From an uncultured Alistipes sp. (lineage in GTDB: Bacteria; Bacteroidota; Bacteroidia; Bacteroidales; Rikenellaceae): 7,086 nt of DNA. Below are positions 6,197 to 7,086 of the stretch, piece after piece (position 1 is the stretch's first letter; every line of letters starts with the position of its first letter). Below the pieces are notes generated by a model, which was not told the DNA's origin, did not search any database, and worked only from the letters and a program-made list of their open reading frames with translations. The stretch lies in the NCBI GenBank assembly GCA_900769745.1, contig CAAGHX010000066.1, positions 1 through 7,086 of the forward strand, read 5' to 3'. A program made the translations under genes and the position numbers.

Positions 6197-6211
6197 CCTC
6201 AATATTTCACA

Positions 6212-7086
6212 TTAGAAAACGCCCAAATCCTGCAATTTAGCCTCAAGCGATGGTAAGTCGTAATACTTGATTTCTCGAGGCTTAGAGCCAATCTGCGGGC
6301 CTACAATACCAGCCCTCTCGAGCTGCAACATAATTCGACCAGCGCGGTTGAAACCAACCTCATAATTTCGCTGAATAGCCGAGGTTGAAATCATTCCATT
6401 AGTAACGGCTGCACGTGCCACCTCGCCGAACAACATATCATATTTCACAGGCGCTCCACTCTCTGAGTCCGAAGGTCCCATACCGCCTCCCTCTGATGCA
6501 TCGGGCACAAAATCGGGCAGAGGATAAGCATCGGTATAACCCTGCTGCTTAGCGATATAATCCACCAATCGCTCCACCTCCTTGGTCTCGACCAATGCAC
6601 ACTGCACGCGGGTCAATTCGCCATCCTTCGAGAAGAGCATATCGCCTCGACCGATAAGCTGATTTGCACCTGGCTGGTCAATGATGGTCTTCGAGTCAAC
6701 CATCTGCATCACACGGAAAGCGATTCGAGCAGGGAAGTTGGCCTTGATACCACCGGTGATAATCTTCACATCAGGACGCTGAGTAGCGATAATAAGGTGG
6801 ATACCCACAGCACGAGCCTTCTGCGCCAATCGCATAACAGGCACCTCAACCTCCTTGGCGGTCATAATAAGGTCAGCAAACTCATCGACAATAACCACGA
6901 TATATGGCAAGAAGCGATGACCCTTGTTTGGATTAAGCTTGCGAGCGACAAACTTCTCGTTATACTCCACGATGTTTCTCGCCGTAGCCATCTTACACAA
7001 CTCCAAGCGGCGGCCCATCTCTTCGACAAGCGAATTGAGTACATATACCGCCTTCTTTGGCTCGGTGATGATAGCCTCATCCTCCG
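6212..7086 (-). CDS. ftsK: DNA translocase FtsK, C-terminal part (5' end outside window)
   Basis: FtsK is a membrane-anchored, hexameric ATPase at the division septum that pumps DNA to clear and segregate the chromosome termini and activates XerCD at dif. The frame is open to the window edge, giving 290 visible codons. Numbered from the edge, the motor domain shows Walker B IVVIVDE at 62-68, then IATQRPDVK (about 99-107), the ITGGIKANFPAR segment and LIGRGDML. After a Gly/Ser/Asp-rich linker (about 194-212) comes the winged-helix gamma domain (about 214-272), with AIQRNYEVGFNRAGRI matching the KOPS-reading domain. The Walker A motif and the membrane part lie outside the window. The gene ends with TAA at 6212, ahead of the hairpin at 6168-6196 and the LolA-like gene. 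An internal ATG at 7018 is not the start, because conserved FtsK sequence (ITEPKKAVYVLNSLVEEM) runs through it. Confidence 0.96.
   Translation of the reverse strand, partial: EDEAIITEPKKAVYVLNSLVEEMGRRLELCKMATARNIVEYNEKFVARKLNPNKGHRFLPYIVVIVDEFADLIMTAKEVEVPVMRLAQKARAVGIHLIIATQRPDVKIITGGIKANFPARIAFRVMQMVDSKTIIDQPGANQLIGRGDMLFSKDGELTRVQCALVETKEVERLVDYIAKQQGYTDAYPLPDFVPDASEGGGMGPSDSESGAPVKYDMLFGEVARAAVTNGMISTSAIQRNYEVGFNRAGRIMLQLERAGIVGPQIGSKPREIKYYDLPSLEAKLQDLGVF

Noticed and set aside
6862..7080. Second minus-strand frame overlapping ftsK
   Set aside because: The FtsK frame is unmistakable through the same bases; this one is Ser/Arg-rich noise.
1..7086. CRISPR array, insertion sequence, phage or defence genes
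   Set aside because: No regularly spaced repeats, transposase or integrase frames or terminal inverted repeats were seen; a tRNA 3' end is present but no integrase or duplicate attachment site is visible.

Overview
The window looks like a stretch of a Bacteroidales (phylum Bacteroidota) chromosome, genus not determinable. The support is: promoters of the Bacteroidota type (TAnnTTTG about 19 bases after TTTG), absence of Shine-Dalgarno sequences before most starts, AT-rich A/T start regions, no encoded CCA on the tRNA, and proteins that read as Bacteroidota versions of GyrA, FtsK and a LolA-like carrier. All protein genes are on the minus strand; only the tRNA at the left edge is on the plus strand.

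Left to right: the 3' end of a tRNA (probably tRNA-Pro) converges on a two-gene minus-strand operon and shares a bidirectional terminator with it. The operon is a small zinc-ribbon/helix-turn-helix protein of the DUF2089 type (699-974) followed by a five-helix membrane protein of Yip1-like appearance (80-646). It has an exact Bacteroidota promoter and possible operator repeats. Next comes gyrA (2586-5180) followed 50 bases later by a secreted TPR protein (1183-2535), closed by a strong terminator at 1125-1158; the pair looks cotranscribed from a promoter near 5342-5372, with a leader of about 155 bases. Right of that is a LolA-like periplasmic carrier gene (5548-6144) with its terminator at 5457-5490, preceded by the 3' part of ftsK (6212 to the window edge), with a hairpin between them.

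Functionally this is mostly housekeeping: DNA supercoiling (GyrA), chromosome segregation at division (FtsK) and outer-membrane lipoprotein transport (LolA-like). The two parts with unknown function are the DUF2089/membrane-protein pair, which could be a regulator with a membrane partner, and the apparently highly expressed exported TPR protein behind gyrA. I see no CRISPR array, insertion sequence, prophage or defence locus; the window is ordinary core genome with a few points worth checking.
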